Part shown: positions 34,528 through 43,802 of the stretch, piece after piece
Position numbering within the stretch: the first letter of the stretch is position 1
Layout: the number at the start of each line of letters is the position of its first letter
From: Bog-950 sp964423405
GTDB lineage: Bacteria > Bacteroidota > Bacteroidia > Chitinophagales > LD1
Direction of reading: 5' to 3'
Assembly: GCA_964423405.1 (NCBI GenBank)
Contig: CAYREY010000007.1
Location: forward strand, 38,937 to 102,936
Length of the DNA stretch: 64,000 nt
The notes under the pieces: model-generated
What the model saw: the letters and a program-made list of their open reading frames with translations, nothing else
What the model was told of the DNA's origin: nothing
Database searches by the model: none
Made by a program: the position numbers and the translations under genes

Positions 34528-36387
34528 ATGAACGAACCCCCAAAGTCCGATAAAAATTCATTCAGAATTGCAATTGAGACCCAGCTACTGACAGGTCTTA
34601 TTATTACAATTATTGCACTAATTGTAATAAGTGTGTTGGTAGGCTATAATACCGACAGGCTGCTTAGCACATCTATGCAGGTTGAGCATACAAAAAATGT
34701 ACTGCTTGAGTCAGAAAAGGTAATGTCGGTTTATAAAGATGCCATTAACGGCAGCCGTAGCTACATACTTACCGGCAACCTGCGTTCGCTTAACCGTTAC
34801 AATGAAGGTAAAGAGCAATTACAAACACACCTAAACGCGCTCAGGCTACTTGTTTCAGATAATGAATTCCAATTAAAGCAGGTAGACTCACTGGCACACT
34901 ACATGGATCTGCGGATTGATGTATCGGCTATGGCTATACAAATTAAAGATTCGTTTAGCCTCGACTCGAGCAGCCACTACCTTACCCGCTACCAAAAAGA
35001 GAACATGCTGGGCGAGATAAGACGATTGGTCGGGCAAATTCAGCAACACGAGAACGAATTGCTGGCCAGCCGTAAACAAGCAAGCGAAGCCAGTGTAAAG
35101 TTGTTTAAAACTATCATGCTTACGGCTCTGCTAAGTGTACTTACACTATTGGTAATTGTAACAGTAACAGTGCGGCATACATTGCTGGCGCGCCGCAAAG
35201 CCGAAAAAGAAACACGCCTGCTAAACCAGGTGCTGGAACAAAAAGTAGTAGAACGGACCGAAGAATTACAAAAGAACGAACAGTTGTTCAGAGCGCTGAT
35301 AGAAAACAATGCGGATATGATGACCATGTCAACCGCCGAAGGAAAACTTCTGTATTGCAGCCCATCTGTAACTAAAGTGTTGGGGTATAGTCAGAAAGAT
35401 TTCTTCAACAGAGGGCCGGATTTTGTACACCCCGATGATGCGCAGGGATTATTTGCTGCGGTAAGTAGCATTATGGATACCCCGGGCAAAATGGTTTACA
35501 GGCGGTTGAGGCTAAAACACTTTAACGGCCAGTACCGCTGGTGCGAAACAACGGTTCATAATCTGTTACACGACCCGTATGTAAAAAGCCTGGTATCTAA
35601 TTTCCGCGATATACACGATAAGAAAATTGCAGAGGAAGAAATAGAATTGCTAAACGCCAGTCTTGAACAAAAAGTAAAAGAACGTACAGCGCAGTTAGAA
35701 GCAGCCAACAAAGAACTGGAGGCTTTCTCTTACTCTGTATCGCACGACCTTCGTGCACCACTTCGGGCTATCAGCGGTTTTGCCCGCATATTTAGTGAAG
35801 ACCTGGGGCCAACACTAAACGATGAAGGCAAACGCCTGCTGGGAATAATACGGGGTAATGCAGAGCGAATGGGGATACTGATTGACGATCTGCTCACATT
35901 CTCGCGGTTAGGGCGGCAATCAATTAAATGTGTAAACATTGATATGGGACAATTGGTTGAAACAGTGCTCACTAACATTCGCAATAACACTAATTATAAA
36001 GCCGAAATACACACCGGTAAATTACACCAGGTTGTTGCCGATCCGGGCCTGCTGGCTATAGTATTTACCAACCTGATTGGCAATGCAATTAAATACTCAT
36101 CTAAGGTAGAAAAACCAGCAATTGACGTATCTTCGTATATACAAGACAATGCTGTTGTTGTAAAAATTGCAGACAATGGTGTAGGTTTTGATATGGAATA
36201 CAAAGACAAACTGTTCGGTGTATTTCAGCGGCTGCACAGCAGCGATGAGTTTGAGGGTACCGGTGTAGGATTGGCAATTGTACAGCGCATTATCCATAAA
36301 CATGGTGGCAGGGTATGGGCAGAAGGCTCTGTTGATAAAGGAGCTAACTTCTATTTCTCGCTACCGCTTGAAACTAGTAATTCGTGA
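34528..36387 (+). CDS. CHASE3-PAS sensor histidine kinase
   Basis: The 619-residue membrane kinase has TM1 at about 19-40, a CHASE3-like four-helix periplasmic domain (containing INGSRSYILTGN, the typical CHASE3 motif), and TM2 at about 194-216. A coiled coil, a PAS domain (about 251-365), a second coiled coil and a HisKA domain with H406 in SYSVSHDLRAPLRA follow. The HATPase_c domain contains NLIGNAIKYS, DNGVGFD and GTGVGLAIV. It heads a three-gene cluster with a single-domain response regulator and a receiver-kinase. The signal is unknown. Confidence 0.9.
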   Translation: MNEPPKSDKNSFRIAIETQLLTGLIITIIALIVISVLVGYNTDRLLSTSMQVEHTKNVLLESEKVMSVYKDAINGSRSYILTGNLRSLNRYNEGKEQLQTHLNALRLLVSDNEFQLKQVDSLAHYMDLRIDVSAMAIQIKDSFSLDSSSHYLTRYQKENMLGEIRRLVGQIQQHENELLASRKQASEASVKLFKTIMLTALLSVLTLLVIVTVTVRHTLLARRKAEKETRLLNQVLEQKVVERTEELQKNEQLFRALIENNADMMTMSTAEGKLLYCSPSVTKVLGYSQKDFFNRGPDFVHPDDAQGLFAAVSSIMDTPGKMVYRRLRLKHFNGQYRWCETTVHNLLHDPYVKSLVSNFRDIHDKKIAEEEIELLNASLEQKVKERTAQLEAANKELEAFSYSVSHDLRAPLRAISGFARIFSEDLGPTLNDEGKRLLGIIRGNAERMGILIDDLLTFSRLGRQSIKCVNIDMGQLVETVLTNIRNNTNYKAEIHTGKLHQVVADPGLLAIVFTNLIGNAIKYSSKVEKPAIDVSSYIQDNAVVVKIADNGVGFDMEYKDKLFGVFQRLHSSDEFEGTGVGLAIVQRIIHKHGGRVWAEGSVDKGANFYFSLPLETSNS

Positions 36388-36416
36388 TAACAATACTCCG
36401 ACATAAACCTGAAGAA

Positions 36417-36857
36417 ATGGCAAACTCTGAAATTGAAATATTATTAGTAGAAGATAGTATTCATGATGCTGAGATGACAATTCGTGCATTACGAAAAAGC
36501 AATATCAGCAATAAAATTATCCATTTAAAAGACGGAGCCATGGCGCTCGATTTTTTATTTGGCAAAAAGGAATTTGAAAACCGCGATATCAACAACAAAC
36601 CGCGCATTATACTACTCGACCTTAAAATGCCCAAAATTAACGGATTGGAAGTACTGAAAGCCGTAAAGGAGAACGAACTAACTAAAACAATTCCGGTTGT
36701 AGTACTTACTTCATCTAAAGAAGGCCCGGATATTGATAAAGCCTACGAACTGGGCGTAAACAGTTATATAGTAAAACCAGTAGATTTTGATGGATTTATG
36801 AAAGCTATAGGCGAGGTAGGCTTATACTGGATGTTAATTAATCAACCACCCACATAA
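36417..36857 (+). CDS. Single-domain response regulator, Rcp1/CheY-like
   Basis: The 146-residue receiver domain carries acidic-pocket E12-D13 (LLVEDS), phospho-acceptor D68 (ILLDLKMPK), the switch threonine in VVVLTSSKE and the lysine in VNSYIVKPVDF. No output domain is present, like the Rcp1 regulators that pair with histidine kinases of this HisKA type. I chose the ATG at 36417; 11 extra codons from a GTG at 36384 overlapping the kinase stop are open but unlike the family. It lies between the two kinases in the same direction, so phosphotransfer between them through this protein is likely. Confidence 0.9.
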   Translation: MANSEIEILLVEDSIHDAEMTIRALRKSNISNKIIHLKDGAMALDFLFGKKEFENRDINNKPRIILLDLKMPKINGLEVLKAVKENELTKTIPVVVLTSSKEGPDIDKAYELGVNSYIVKPVDFDGFMKAIGEVGLYWMLINQPPT

Positions 36858-36871
36858 TTCATAACTATGAA

Positions 36872-38404
36872 ATGATGAGTGATAAGATTAAAATACTACA
36901 CCTCGAAGATTTTCTGTATGACTCGGAATTGGTTGACAGAGAACTTGAAAAATCGGGTATTACCTTCGAAAAAAAACTGGTAGATACACCGGAACAATTT
37001 ATATCGGCCCTGAAGGAATTCAGGCCCGATATCATTTTGTCTGACCATTCGTTACCGGCATTTAACTCAATGGAAGCTTTACGCCTGGCGCGCAGGCATA
37101 TTCCCTATATACCGTTCATACTGGTAACTGCAACCGTATCAGAAGAGTTTGCTGTATCGGTTATGAAACAGGGTGCCGATGATTACATACTAAAAGACAG
37201 GCTAAAACGGCTGCCCGGAGCATTGACGAATGCGCTTGAAAAGCATAAACTTGACTATGAACACAAGCGCGTTGTTACGCAATCGCTGGCCGATGAAGAA
37301 CTATTAAAAGAAACGGAAAAACTGGCACATATAGGTAGTTGGCAAACCAACCTAGAAAATGGTGTCACCCGCTGGTCTGAAGAAACATATCGTCTATTTG
37401 GCTACAATCCCGGACAGGTTGAAGCAAATTCAGAGAACATGCTAAAGCATGTACATCCCGATGATATACTACGCCTGAAAAAACAAATAGCTGAAACAAA
37501 AGAAGGCCGGCACAACAAAAGCCGTATAGATTTCCGTTTAATTACCCCTTCTGGTGTTTTAAGATATATACGCTCACAACTGGAAGTAAAACGTAACACC
37601 CAGGGTCAACCGGTACTCGTTACAGGTTTCAATCAGGATATAACAGAGATGATACTCGCTGAGCAAGAGATTAAACAACTAAATGAATCGCTGGAAAGAA
37701 AAATTGAAGAGCGTACCGCCCAGCTAAGCGGCTTAAATAAAGAGCTGGAAACATTCAGTTATTCCGTATCGCATGATTTACGCTCACCTTTAAAAATAAT
37801 AAATGGCTACACCTCTATCCTTGCTAAAAAACACGCCCAGAGTTTAGATAAAGACGGACAGGAGTTATTGCAGGAAGTAAAGAAATATAGCCTGCGTATG
37901 TCGCAGATGATAGATGATGTGCTGCAGTTTTCAAGAACAGGCCGTGTAAATCTATCGGTTAAAACAGCAGACATGAACAATATTGTTGCTGCGGTATTGC
38001 AGGAGATGGATACAGTAACGGCTGATAACCAAACAAGCATTACTGTACACCAATTACCCGAGGCACGGTGCGATGTGCAACTGATTAAGCAGGTATGGAT
38101 AAACCTGCTCTCTAACGCAGTTAAATACACCAGCAAAACAGCCAACCCGGCAATAGAGGTTGGTTCCTACCAGGCAAACAATGAAACTGTTTACTACGTA
38201 AAAGATAACGGCGTTGGCTTCAACATGAAATACGCCGAAAAACTGTTTGGCGTGTTTCAGCGCCTGCACCGGATAGATGAATTTGAAGGCACTGGGGTTG
38301 GGTTGGCTATAGCACACCGTATAATTACCAAACACGGTGGCCGCATTTGGGCCGAAGCCGATGAAGATAAAGGTGCTACTTTTTACTTCACACTACCATC
38401 TTAA
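36872..38404 (+). CDS. Cytosolic hybrid: N-terminal receiver, PAS and histidine kinase
   Basis: The 510-residue protein has no transmembrane helix. It opens with a receiver domain (HLEDFLYDSE, phospho-acceptor D58 in IILSDHSLPA, lysine in DDYILKDRLKR), then a PAS domain (about 140-260, GSWQTNLENGVTRWSEETYRLFGY). A coiled coil leads to HisKA with H301 in SYSVSHDLRSPLKI, and the HATPase_c domain has NLLSNAVKYT, DNGVGFN and GTGVGLAIA. A receiver in front of a kinase suggests its activity is set by phosphorylation from the upstream CHASE3 kinase or the small regulator. Its DNA-level layout ends at a palindromic terminator shared with porX. Confidence 0.88.
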   Translation: MMSDKIKILHLEDFLYDSELVDRELEKSGITFEKKLVDTPEQFISALKEFRPDIILSDHSLPAFNSMEALRLARRHIPYIPFILVTATVSEEFAVSVMKQGADDYILKDRLKRLPGALTNALEKHKLDYEHKRVVTQSLADEELLKETEKLAHIGSWQTNLENGVTRWSEETYRLFGYNPGQVEANSENMLKHVHPDDILRLKKQIAETKEGRHNKSRIDFRLITPSGVLRYIRSQLEVKRNTQGQPVLVTGFNQDITEMILAEQEIKQLNESLERKIEERTAQLSGLNKELETFSYSVSHDLRSPLKIINGYTSILAKKHAQSLDKDGQELLQEVKKYSLRMSQMIDDVLQFSRTGRVNLSVKTADMNNIVAAVLQEMDTVTADNQTSITVHQLPEARCDVQLIKQVWINLLSNAVKYTSKTANPAIEVGSYQANNETVYYVKDNGVGFNMKYAEKLFGVFQRLHRIDEFEGTGVGLAIAHRIITKHGGRIWAEADEDKGATFYFTLPS

Positions 38405-38407
38405 ATT

Positions 38408-38435
38408 AAAAAGGGAGGCCATGGCCTCCCTTTTT
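38408..38435. terminator. Bidirectional palindromic terminator between the kinase cluster and porX
   Basis: A perfect 28-base palindrome (aaaaagggaggcca followed by tggcctccctttt and a t) lies between two convergent genes. T-tracts on both strands let it stop transcription from either side. Confidence 0.85.
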
Positions 38436-38441
38436 AATTCA

Positions 38442-39998
38442 TTACTTCTTACTAAGTTTCACAACCGGTACTATCATTTCTTCCAGCGATATGCCACCGT
38501 GTTGAAAGGTGTTTTTATAGAAGTTTACAAAGTGGTTGTAGTTATTGGGGTAAACCAGAAACTTATCTTCTTTGGCAAAAATATACGTAGAGCTAAGGCG
38601 CGATTTAGGTAAGCCAATCTCCTCTGGTACTTTAACCGCATACACATCCTTATCGTCGTAATTCAGATTTTTACCTGTTTTGTAGCGTATGTTGGTAGTA
38701 GTTTCGCGGTCGCCAATACAACGCGAAGGGTCTTGTACGCGCACCGTACCGTGGTCGGTTGTTATAAGTATGTTTACGTCTTTATCGGCCAGCTTCTTCA
38801 ACGCATTATGTAGTGGCGAGTGATCGAACCACGAAACAGCTATCGACCGGTAGGCTGCCTCATCGCTGGCCAGCTCTTTCAGCACTTCCATTTCGGTACG
38901 TGCATGGCTAAGCATATCTACAAAGTTGTAAACTATCACGTTCAGTTTATTATCCAGGTAGTTTGTTATGTTATTCTCCAGCAACTCGCCATCGCGATGG
39001 TTGGTAATTTTTACATACTTATGCTTAATAGGGTCGCGGAACGTACGCTTTAAAAAATCATCGAGAAATTCAGATTCATGCAGGTTCTTTCCACCTTCCT
39101 CATCATCGTTCTTCCACAGGTCGCCAAACTTTTCCTGAATCTTCAACGGCATCATGCCTGCAAATAAAGCGTTACGGGCATACTGCGTAGCGGTAGGCAA
39201 TATGGCGTAAAACGATTCTTCTTCATCTACCTTAAAGTTCTCCATCACCAGCGGCTGAATGGCTTTCCATTGGTCATAGCGCAGGTTATCTATCACTACC
39301 AGAAAAGTAGGCTTATTATCCTTAAGCATAGGCACCAGTTTATTGCGCAACAGGGTATGGCTCATCACCGGCGCATCATCACCGGGTTCGCTGTTTACCC
39401 AACGTTTGTAGTTCTTAATTACAAATTTGTTGAACTCCTTGTTGGCTTCCTGTTTCTGTGCATCAAACACCTCTACCATACTGCTGTCACTCTTGTTTAG
39501 CTGAATCTCCCAGTACACAAGTGTTTTGTACAACTCGGCCCACTCATTAAAGTTTAGCGAGTCCTGCATACGCATAAACAGCTTCTGAAATTCCTGTTGG
39601 TACGATGACGTTGTTTTCTCCGAAACCAAAGTATCTACATCTATTATCTTTTTTAGTGTAGATAATATCTGCTGTGGCTTAACCGGTTTAATCAGGTAAT
39701 CGGCAATCTGCGAACCAATGGCATCTTCCATCAGGTTCTCTTCCTCATTCTTGGTAATCATTACACAAGGCAGGTGCTGGTTAATCTGCTTAATACGCGA
39801 AAGGGTCTCTAAACCCGATAGGCCCGGCATGCTCTCATCAAGAAAAACCACATCTATACCTTTAGCCGTAACTTTATCAATAGCATCTTTGCCATTGGTT
39901 ACAGGTATTACAGTGTAGCCTTTGTTTTCCAGAAACATAATGCTCGGCTTTAATAAATCAATTTCATCGTCGGCCCATAGTATGGTAATGTTTGCCAT
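38442..39998 (-). CDS. porX: PorX: response regulator with PglZ domain, T9SS regulator
   Basis: The 518-residue protein has an N-terminal receiver domain (acidic D10-D11, phospho-acceptor D54 in FLDESMPGLSG, lysine in DYLIKPVKP). A helical linker follows, then a C-terminal PglZ domain of the alkaline-phosphatase superfamily with VVIDNLRYDQW and TTDHGTVRV as metal-binding segments. This matches PorX of Porphyromonas gingivalis, whose PglZ domain cleaves phosphodiesters and which controls the type IX secretion system. I use the ATG at 39996-39998; the 12-codon upstream extension is not family-like. No PorY kinase gene is adjacent; convergent kinase genes lie 38 bases away. Confidence 0.92.
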   Translation of the reverse strand: MANITILWADDEIDLLKPSIMFLENKGYTVIPVTNGKDAIDKVTAKGIDVVFLDESMPGLSGLETLSRIKQINQHLPCVMITKNEEENLMEDAIGSQIADYLIKPVKPQQILSTLKKIIDVDTLVSEKTTSSYQQEFQKLFMRMQDSLNFNEWAELYKTLVYWEIQLNKSDSSMVEVFDAQKQEANKEFNKFVIKNYKRWVNSEPGDDAPVMSHTLLRNKLVPMLKDNKPTFLVVIDNLRYDQWKAIQPLVMENFKVDEEESFYAILPTATQYARNALFAGMMPLKIQEKFGDLWKNDDEEGGKNLHESEFLDDFLKRTFRDPIKHKYVKITNHRDGELLENNITNYLDNKLNVIVYNFVDMLSHARTEMEVLKELASDEAAYRSIAVSWFDHSPLHNALKKLADKDVNILITTDHGTVRVQDPSRCIGDRETTTNIRYKTGKNLNYDDKDVYAVKVPEEIGLPKSRLSSTYIFAKEDKFLVYPNNYNHFVNFYKNTFQHGGISLEEMIVPVVKLSKK

Positions 39999-40200
39999 TG
40001 TAGTTGGTTGTTGTCTGTATTGTGTTGCTCCCATGCAAGTATAAGGCTAAAAGCCAGTAAATATTGTGCAGGGTTGAAATAATGCTTAGTTAACAAAACT
40101 AAAAAGCTGATAATTAAGCTCATTTGCTATGCAGAATGACAGTTTGCTACCTGCTGCATTTTGCCAATAAGGCAATTACTTGTTTCTTAGCGCCCAAGGT

Positions 40201-41424
40201 ATGAACAAGCGAAAAATATTTAACGACCCGGTACACGGTTTTATTACTATACCACACGAGCTGATTTTTGATATTATAGAGCACCCCTATTTTCAGCGCC
40301 TGCGCCGTATAAAACAGCTGGCCCTTAGCGATTACGTATATCCCGGTGCTATACATACCCGCTTTCATCATGCGTTGGGGGCCTTCCACTTAATGCGCCG
40401 GGCATTGGCCATTTTAAAACTCAAAGGCAATAAAATTACCGAGAAAGAAGAGCTGGCTGCCGAAATAGCTATACTGCTACACGATATAGGCCATGGGCCT
40501 TTTTCTCATACCCTCGAAAAATACCTGATAACCGGCGTTCATCACGAGGATATTTCAAAAATATACCTGCATAAACTTAATGAGCACTTTAAAGGCAAAC
40601 TAAGCCTGGCCATAGAAATTTTTGAAGGCACTTATAAAAAGAAATTCTTACATCAGTTGGTATCATCGCAGCTGGATGTGGACCGCCTTGATTACCTGAG
40701 CCGTGATGCTTTTTTCACAGGTGTAAATGAAGGAGCTATCAGCTACGAACGTATTATAGAGATGATGAACGTACGTAACGATGAGTTGGTTGTAGAGCAA
40801 AAAGGAATTTACTCTATAGAGAGTTTCATTATAGCCCGCCGCCTGATGTACTGGCAGGTGTACCTGCACAAAACCGTGCTGTGTGTAGAGCAAATGCTGG
40901 TAAAAGCTATAGAGCGGGCTAAATATCTTTCGGCTAACGGAGTAAAGCTGGATGCATCACCTGCCTTATCGTTCTTCCTCACCACCAAAGTTACCATCCG
41001 CGATTTTGAAACCAACCCACAGGTACTAGCCCACTACTCGCAATTAGACGATGCCGATATATTAAGCGCATTAAAAAGCTGGCAGCAATCAAACGACAAA
41101 GTATTAAGCCTGCTTAGCGGCGCCATACTTGACCGTAAACTGTTCAAAACAGAAACAGCGGCTAAACCATTCAGCAACGCTACACTGAAACAACTGATTA
41201 GTGTAGCCACTAAAAAATACAAACTATCTGCCGAAGAGGCGTCTTATCTGGTGTTTAAAGACGCAACATCTAACCACGCCTATAACCCGGGTAAAGAGAG
41301 TATAAAAATAATGATAGGAAAAGAAGTGATGGATATTGCCAAAGCCAGCGACCAACTGGATAGTTCAGCACTATCGCGCGAGGTAACCAAGTACTACCTG
41401 TTCTACCCCAAAAACCTTAAGTAG
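40201..41424 (+). CDS. HD-domain phosphohydrolase (YdhJ/SAMHD1-like superfamily)
   Basis: The 407-residue protein has the HD metal site as H in HTRFHHALGAFHL, HD in LLHDIGHGPFSHTLE, and D in SSQLDVDRLDYLSRDAFFTG, the order of dNTPase-like HD proteins. The opening is IFNDPVHGFITIPHELI. I use the ATG at 40201 rather than an in-frame start seven codons earlier. Family relatives include dGTPases and SAMHD1, but this short group is not proven to act on dNTPs. It is close to lpxD and lpxA in many Bacteroidota genomes; here it converges on lpxA with four bases between stops. Confidence 0.85.
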   Translation: MNKRKIFNDPVHGFITIPHELIFDIIEHPYFQRLRRIKQLALSDYVYPGAIHTRFHHALGAFHLMRRALAILKLKGNKITEKEELAAEIAILLHDIGHGPFSHTLEKYLITGVHHEDISKIYLHKLNEHFKGKLSLAIEIFEGTYKKKFLHQLVSSQLDVDRLDYLSRDAFFTGVNEGAISYERIIEMMNVRNDELVVEQKGIYSIESFIIARRLMYWQVYLHKTVLCVEQMLVKAIERAKYLSANGVKLDASPALSFFLTTKVTIRDFETNPQVLAHYSQLDDADILSALKSWQQSNDKVLSLLSGAILDRKLFKTETAAKPFSNATLKQLISVATKKYKLSAEEASYLVFKDATSNHAYNPGKESIKIMIGKEVMDIAKASDQLDSSALSREVTKYYLFYPKNLK

Positions 41425-41428
41425 ATTA

Positions 41429-42220
41429 TTATTCTTCCGATGAGCTTTTAAAGCCTTTCATTATACCGCGAACACTCTCGCGTATGAAGTTTACGATCTC
41501 ATCTTTATCGGGGCTCGATTCTATATCGGCCTCAATGTATTTTAAGGCAGTGCTGGTATTAAATCCACGGATATAAAGAATACGATAAACCTCCAGTATT
41601 TTATTAATCTGCTCGGTACTGTAACCACGGCGGCGTAAGCCTATTGAGTTTACACCGGCATAGGTGGTAGGATGGCGGGCCGCACGAACAAAAGGCGGAA
41701 TATCTTTATTAACCAGGCAACCACCACTTACTATTACATGGCGCCCTATTTTTACAAACTGCTGGAAATTGGTTGAACCTCCCAGAATAGTATAATCACC
41801 TACCTCTACATGGCCGGCCAGGTTGGCATTGTTTGCCAGTACACAGTTATTGCCTATCACACAATCGTGTGCAATGTGCACATAAGCCATCAGCAAGGTA
41901 TTATTACCAATTACGGTTTTCATAGCTGCCTCGGTGCCTTTATTTACAGTAACGTATTCGCGTATTACCACGTTATCGCCAATTACCACGGTCGATTTTT
42001 CGCCCTTGTATTTCAAATCCTGTGGTATAGCCGATATAACTGCACCCGGAAATATCTTGCAGTTTTTGCCAATACGGGCACCTTCCATAATGGTAACGTG
42101 CGGACCTATCCAGGTTCCCTCACCTATTACCACATCTTTACTGATTGTTACAAAAGGTTCTACTACAACGTTATCTGCTACTTCGGCCTGTGGGTGTATG
42201 TACGAAAAAGGCTGGTTCAT
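41429..42220 (-). CDS. lpxA: UDP-N-acetylglucosamine acyltransferase (lipid A synthesis)
   Basis: LpxA adds a 3-hydroxyacyl chain from acyl-ACP to UDP-GlcNAc, the first step of lipid A synthesis. The 263-residue protein consists of left-handed beta-helix hexapeptide repeats (VADNVVVEPFVTISKDVVIG, and so on) with the catalytic histidine in MAYVHIAHDCVIGN, and a C-terminal helical domain (GLRRRGYSTEQINKILEVYRILY). It is the third gene of the minus-strand group lpxD, lpxC/fabZ, lpxA, 95 bases after lpxC/fabZ. Confidence 0.95.
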   Translation of the reverse strand: MNQPFSYIHPQAEVADNVVVEPFVTISKDVVIGEGTWIGPHVTIMEGARIGKNCKIFPGAVISAIPQDLKYKGEKSTVVIGDNVVIREYVTVNKGTEAAMKTVIGNNTLLMAYVHIAHDCVIGNNCVLANNANLAGHVEVGDYTILGGSTNFQQFVKIGRHVIVSGGCLVNKDIPPFVRAARHPTTYAGVNSIGLRRRGYSTEQINKILEVYRILYIRGFNTSTALKYIEADIESSPDKDEIVNFIRESVRGIMKGFKSSSEE

Positions 42221-42315
42221 TGAACGGTATAATTTGTGGTTTGTAGAATTTGATTACAAGTAAAGCTGCTTCAATATCATTATTTCATTATCAAATTCTA
42301 TTCGTTGCAGTTTGC

Positions 42316-43725
42316 CTATTTACCTTCTTTACGCTGTATTTTAGCCATCATTTCAGCTTCGCTCACCAGTTTATTTCCAACATAAGCCGAGCCTTTCATT
42401 TCAATTATACCACGGCGTATGGGCGATAACAACTCCATTTTAAACAACACAGTATCGCCGGGCACAACCAGATTTTTAAACTTCACTTTATCTATTTTCA
42501 CAAAATACGTATCGTAGTTGTGCGGGTCGGGCAGCTTATGCAATACAAGTATGCCACCAGTCTGGGCCATAGCCTCTAACTGTAACACACCGGGCATTAC
42601 AGGGTTTCCCGGAAAATGGCCTTTAAAAAACTCCTCATTAACCGTTACAGCCTTTACACCTACTACCTCTGTTTCGGTAAGGTGTATAATTTTATCAATC
42701 ATCAGAAAAGGAAACCTGTGCGGAAGTATCTTTTCTATACCAACGGTATTATAAATAGGCGGCTTGTTAGGGTCGTACTGAGGGGCAGGGTCTTTCATTT
42801 TCTCCTGCTTAATATGCTGTTTCAGTACTTTGGCAAACTCTACATTGTGTTTATGCCCTGGTTTGGTGGCAATAATATTAGCACTGATGGGAGTACCAAT
42901 CAACGCCAGATCGCCCACAACATCTAACAGTTTATGGCGGGCAGGCTCGTTGTGGTGGTGCAGGTCTACATTATTCAATATCCCCTCTTCCACTACTTTA
43001 ATATCGGGCTTATTAAAAAGCGCCGCCAGTTTAACCCGCTCTTCTTCGCTTACCGGTTTATCTACCACTATTATGGCATTATTCAGGTCGCCGCCGCGTA
43101 TCAGGCCGGCTTCGTATAGCATTTCCAGTTCGTGCAAAAAGCAAAACGTACGCGAAGGGGCTATCTCTTTCTTAAAATCGGTTACCTTATCAAGGGTAGC
43201 GTGCTGCTGGCCCAATACCTCGCTTTTATAATCAATAAGGGCAGTTACTTTGTAGCGGTTGCTTGGCATCGCCAGATATTCAACGCCGCTTTCTTTATCT
43301 ACATAGTGTATGTTCTGGCGTAGCTCAAAAATATCACGCTCTTCTGCCTGCTCTTGTATACCGGCTTTTTCCAGCGCTTCTACAAAGTAGCGCGCGCTAC
43401 CATCCATTATCGGAATTTCTATACCATTAACCTGCACCAGGCAGTTATCTATCTGCAACCCTACCAGCGAGCTCATCAGGTGCTCTACAGTAGCCACCAT
43501 GGCATTTCCCTTCTCAAGGGTAGTACCCCGCTGCACAGTTGTAACAAGGTCACAATCAGCATTAATTAAAGGTTGCTCAGGCAGGTCTATACGTTGAAAC
43601 TTAATTCCGTGGTTAGGAGGTGCCGGCAAAAATGTAACAGTTACATTTTGCCCTGTATGAAGGCCCACGCCCGACAAAGAGGCTGGTTGTTTAATTGTCT
43701 GCTGTAAAGAGTGCGTCATTAACAA
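42316..43725 (-). CDS. lpxC/fabZ: Bifunctional UDP-3-O-acyl-GlcNAc deacetylase / 3-hydroxyacyl-ACP dehydratase
   Basis: The 469-residue protein is a fusion typical of Bacteroidota. Residues 1 to about 300 are LpxC, with zinc histidines in VEHLMSS and in HKLLDVVGDLALIG. From about 325 on it is FabZ, with LPHRFPFLMIDKI and the catalytic histidine/glutamate block GHFPGNPVMPGVLQLEAMAQ. LpxC commits precursors to lipid A; FabZ dehydrates 3-hydroxyacyl-ACP for membrane phospholipids. One polypeptide keeps the two competing activities in fixed ratio. Both halves keep their catalytic residues. Confidence 0.96.
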   Translation of the reverse strand: MLMTHSLQQTIKQPASLSGVGLHTGQNVTVTFLPAPPNHGIKFQRIDLPEQPLINADCDLVTTVQRGTTLEKGNAMVATVEHLMSSLVGLQIDNCLVQVNGIEIPIMDGSARYFVEALEKAGIQEQAEERDIFELRQNIHYVDKESGVEYLAMPSNRYKVTALIDYKSEVLGQQHATLDKVTDFKKEIAPSRTFCFLHELEMLYEAGLIRGGDLNNAIIVVDKPVSEEERVKLAALFNKPDIKVVEEGILNNVDLHHHNEPARHKLLDVVGDLALIGTPISANIIATKPGHKHNVEFAKVLKQHIKQEKMKDPAPQYDPNKPPIYNTVGIEKILPHRFPFLMIDKIIHLTETEVVGVKAVTVNEEFFKGHFPGNPVMPGVLQLEAMAQTGGILVLHKLPDPHNYDTYFVKIDKVKFKNLVVPGDTVLFKMELLSPIRRGIIEMKGSAYVGNKLVSEAEMMAKIQRKEGK

Positions 43726-43802
43726 TTACTAAGGGGTGACAAAACTATTATTTTACACGACATTAACTATAAATCAGCACTTTCTTTCAATAAATCAGGT
43801 AT

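Noticed and set aside
38442..39998. PglZ domain as a sign of a BREX phage-defence system
   Set aside because: The N-terminal receiver domain and length match PorX, and no other BREX genes are nearby.
40201..41424. HD phosphohydrolase as part of a phage-defence dNTPase
   Set aside because: It sits beside lpx genes as in ordinary Bacteroidota chromosomes, with no defence partner.
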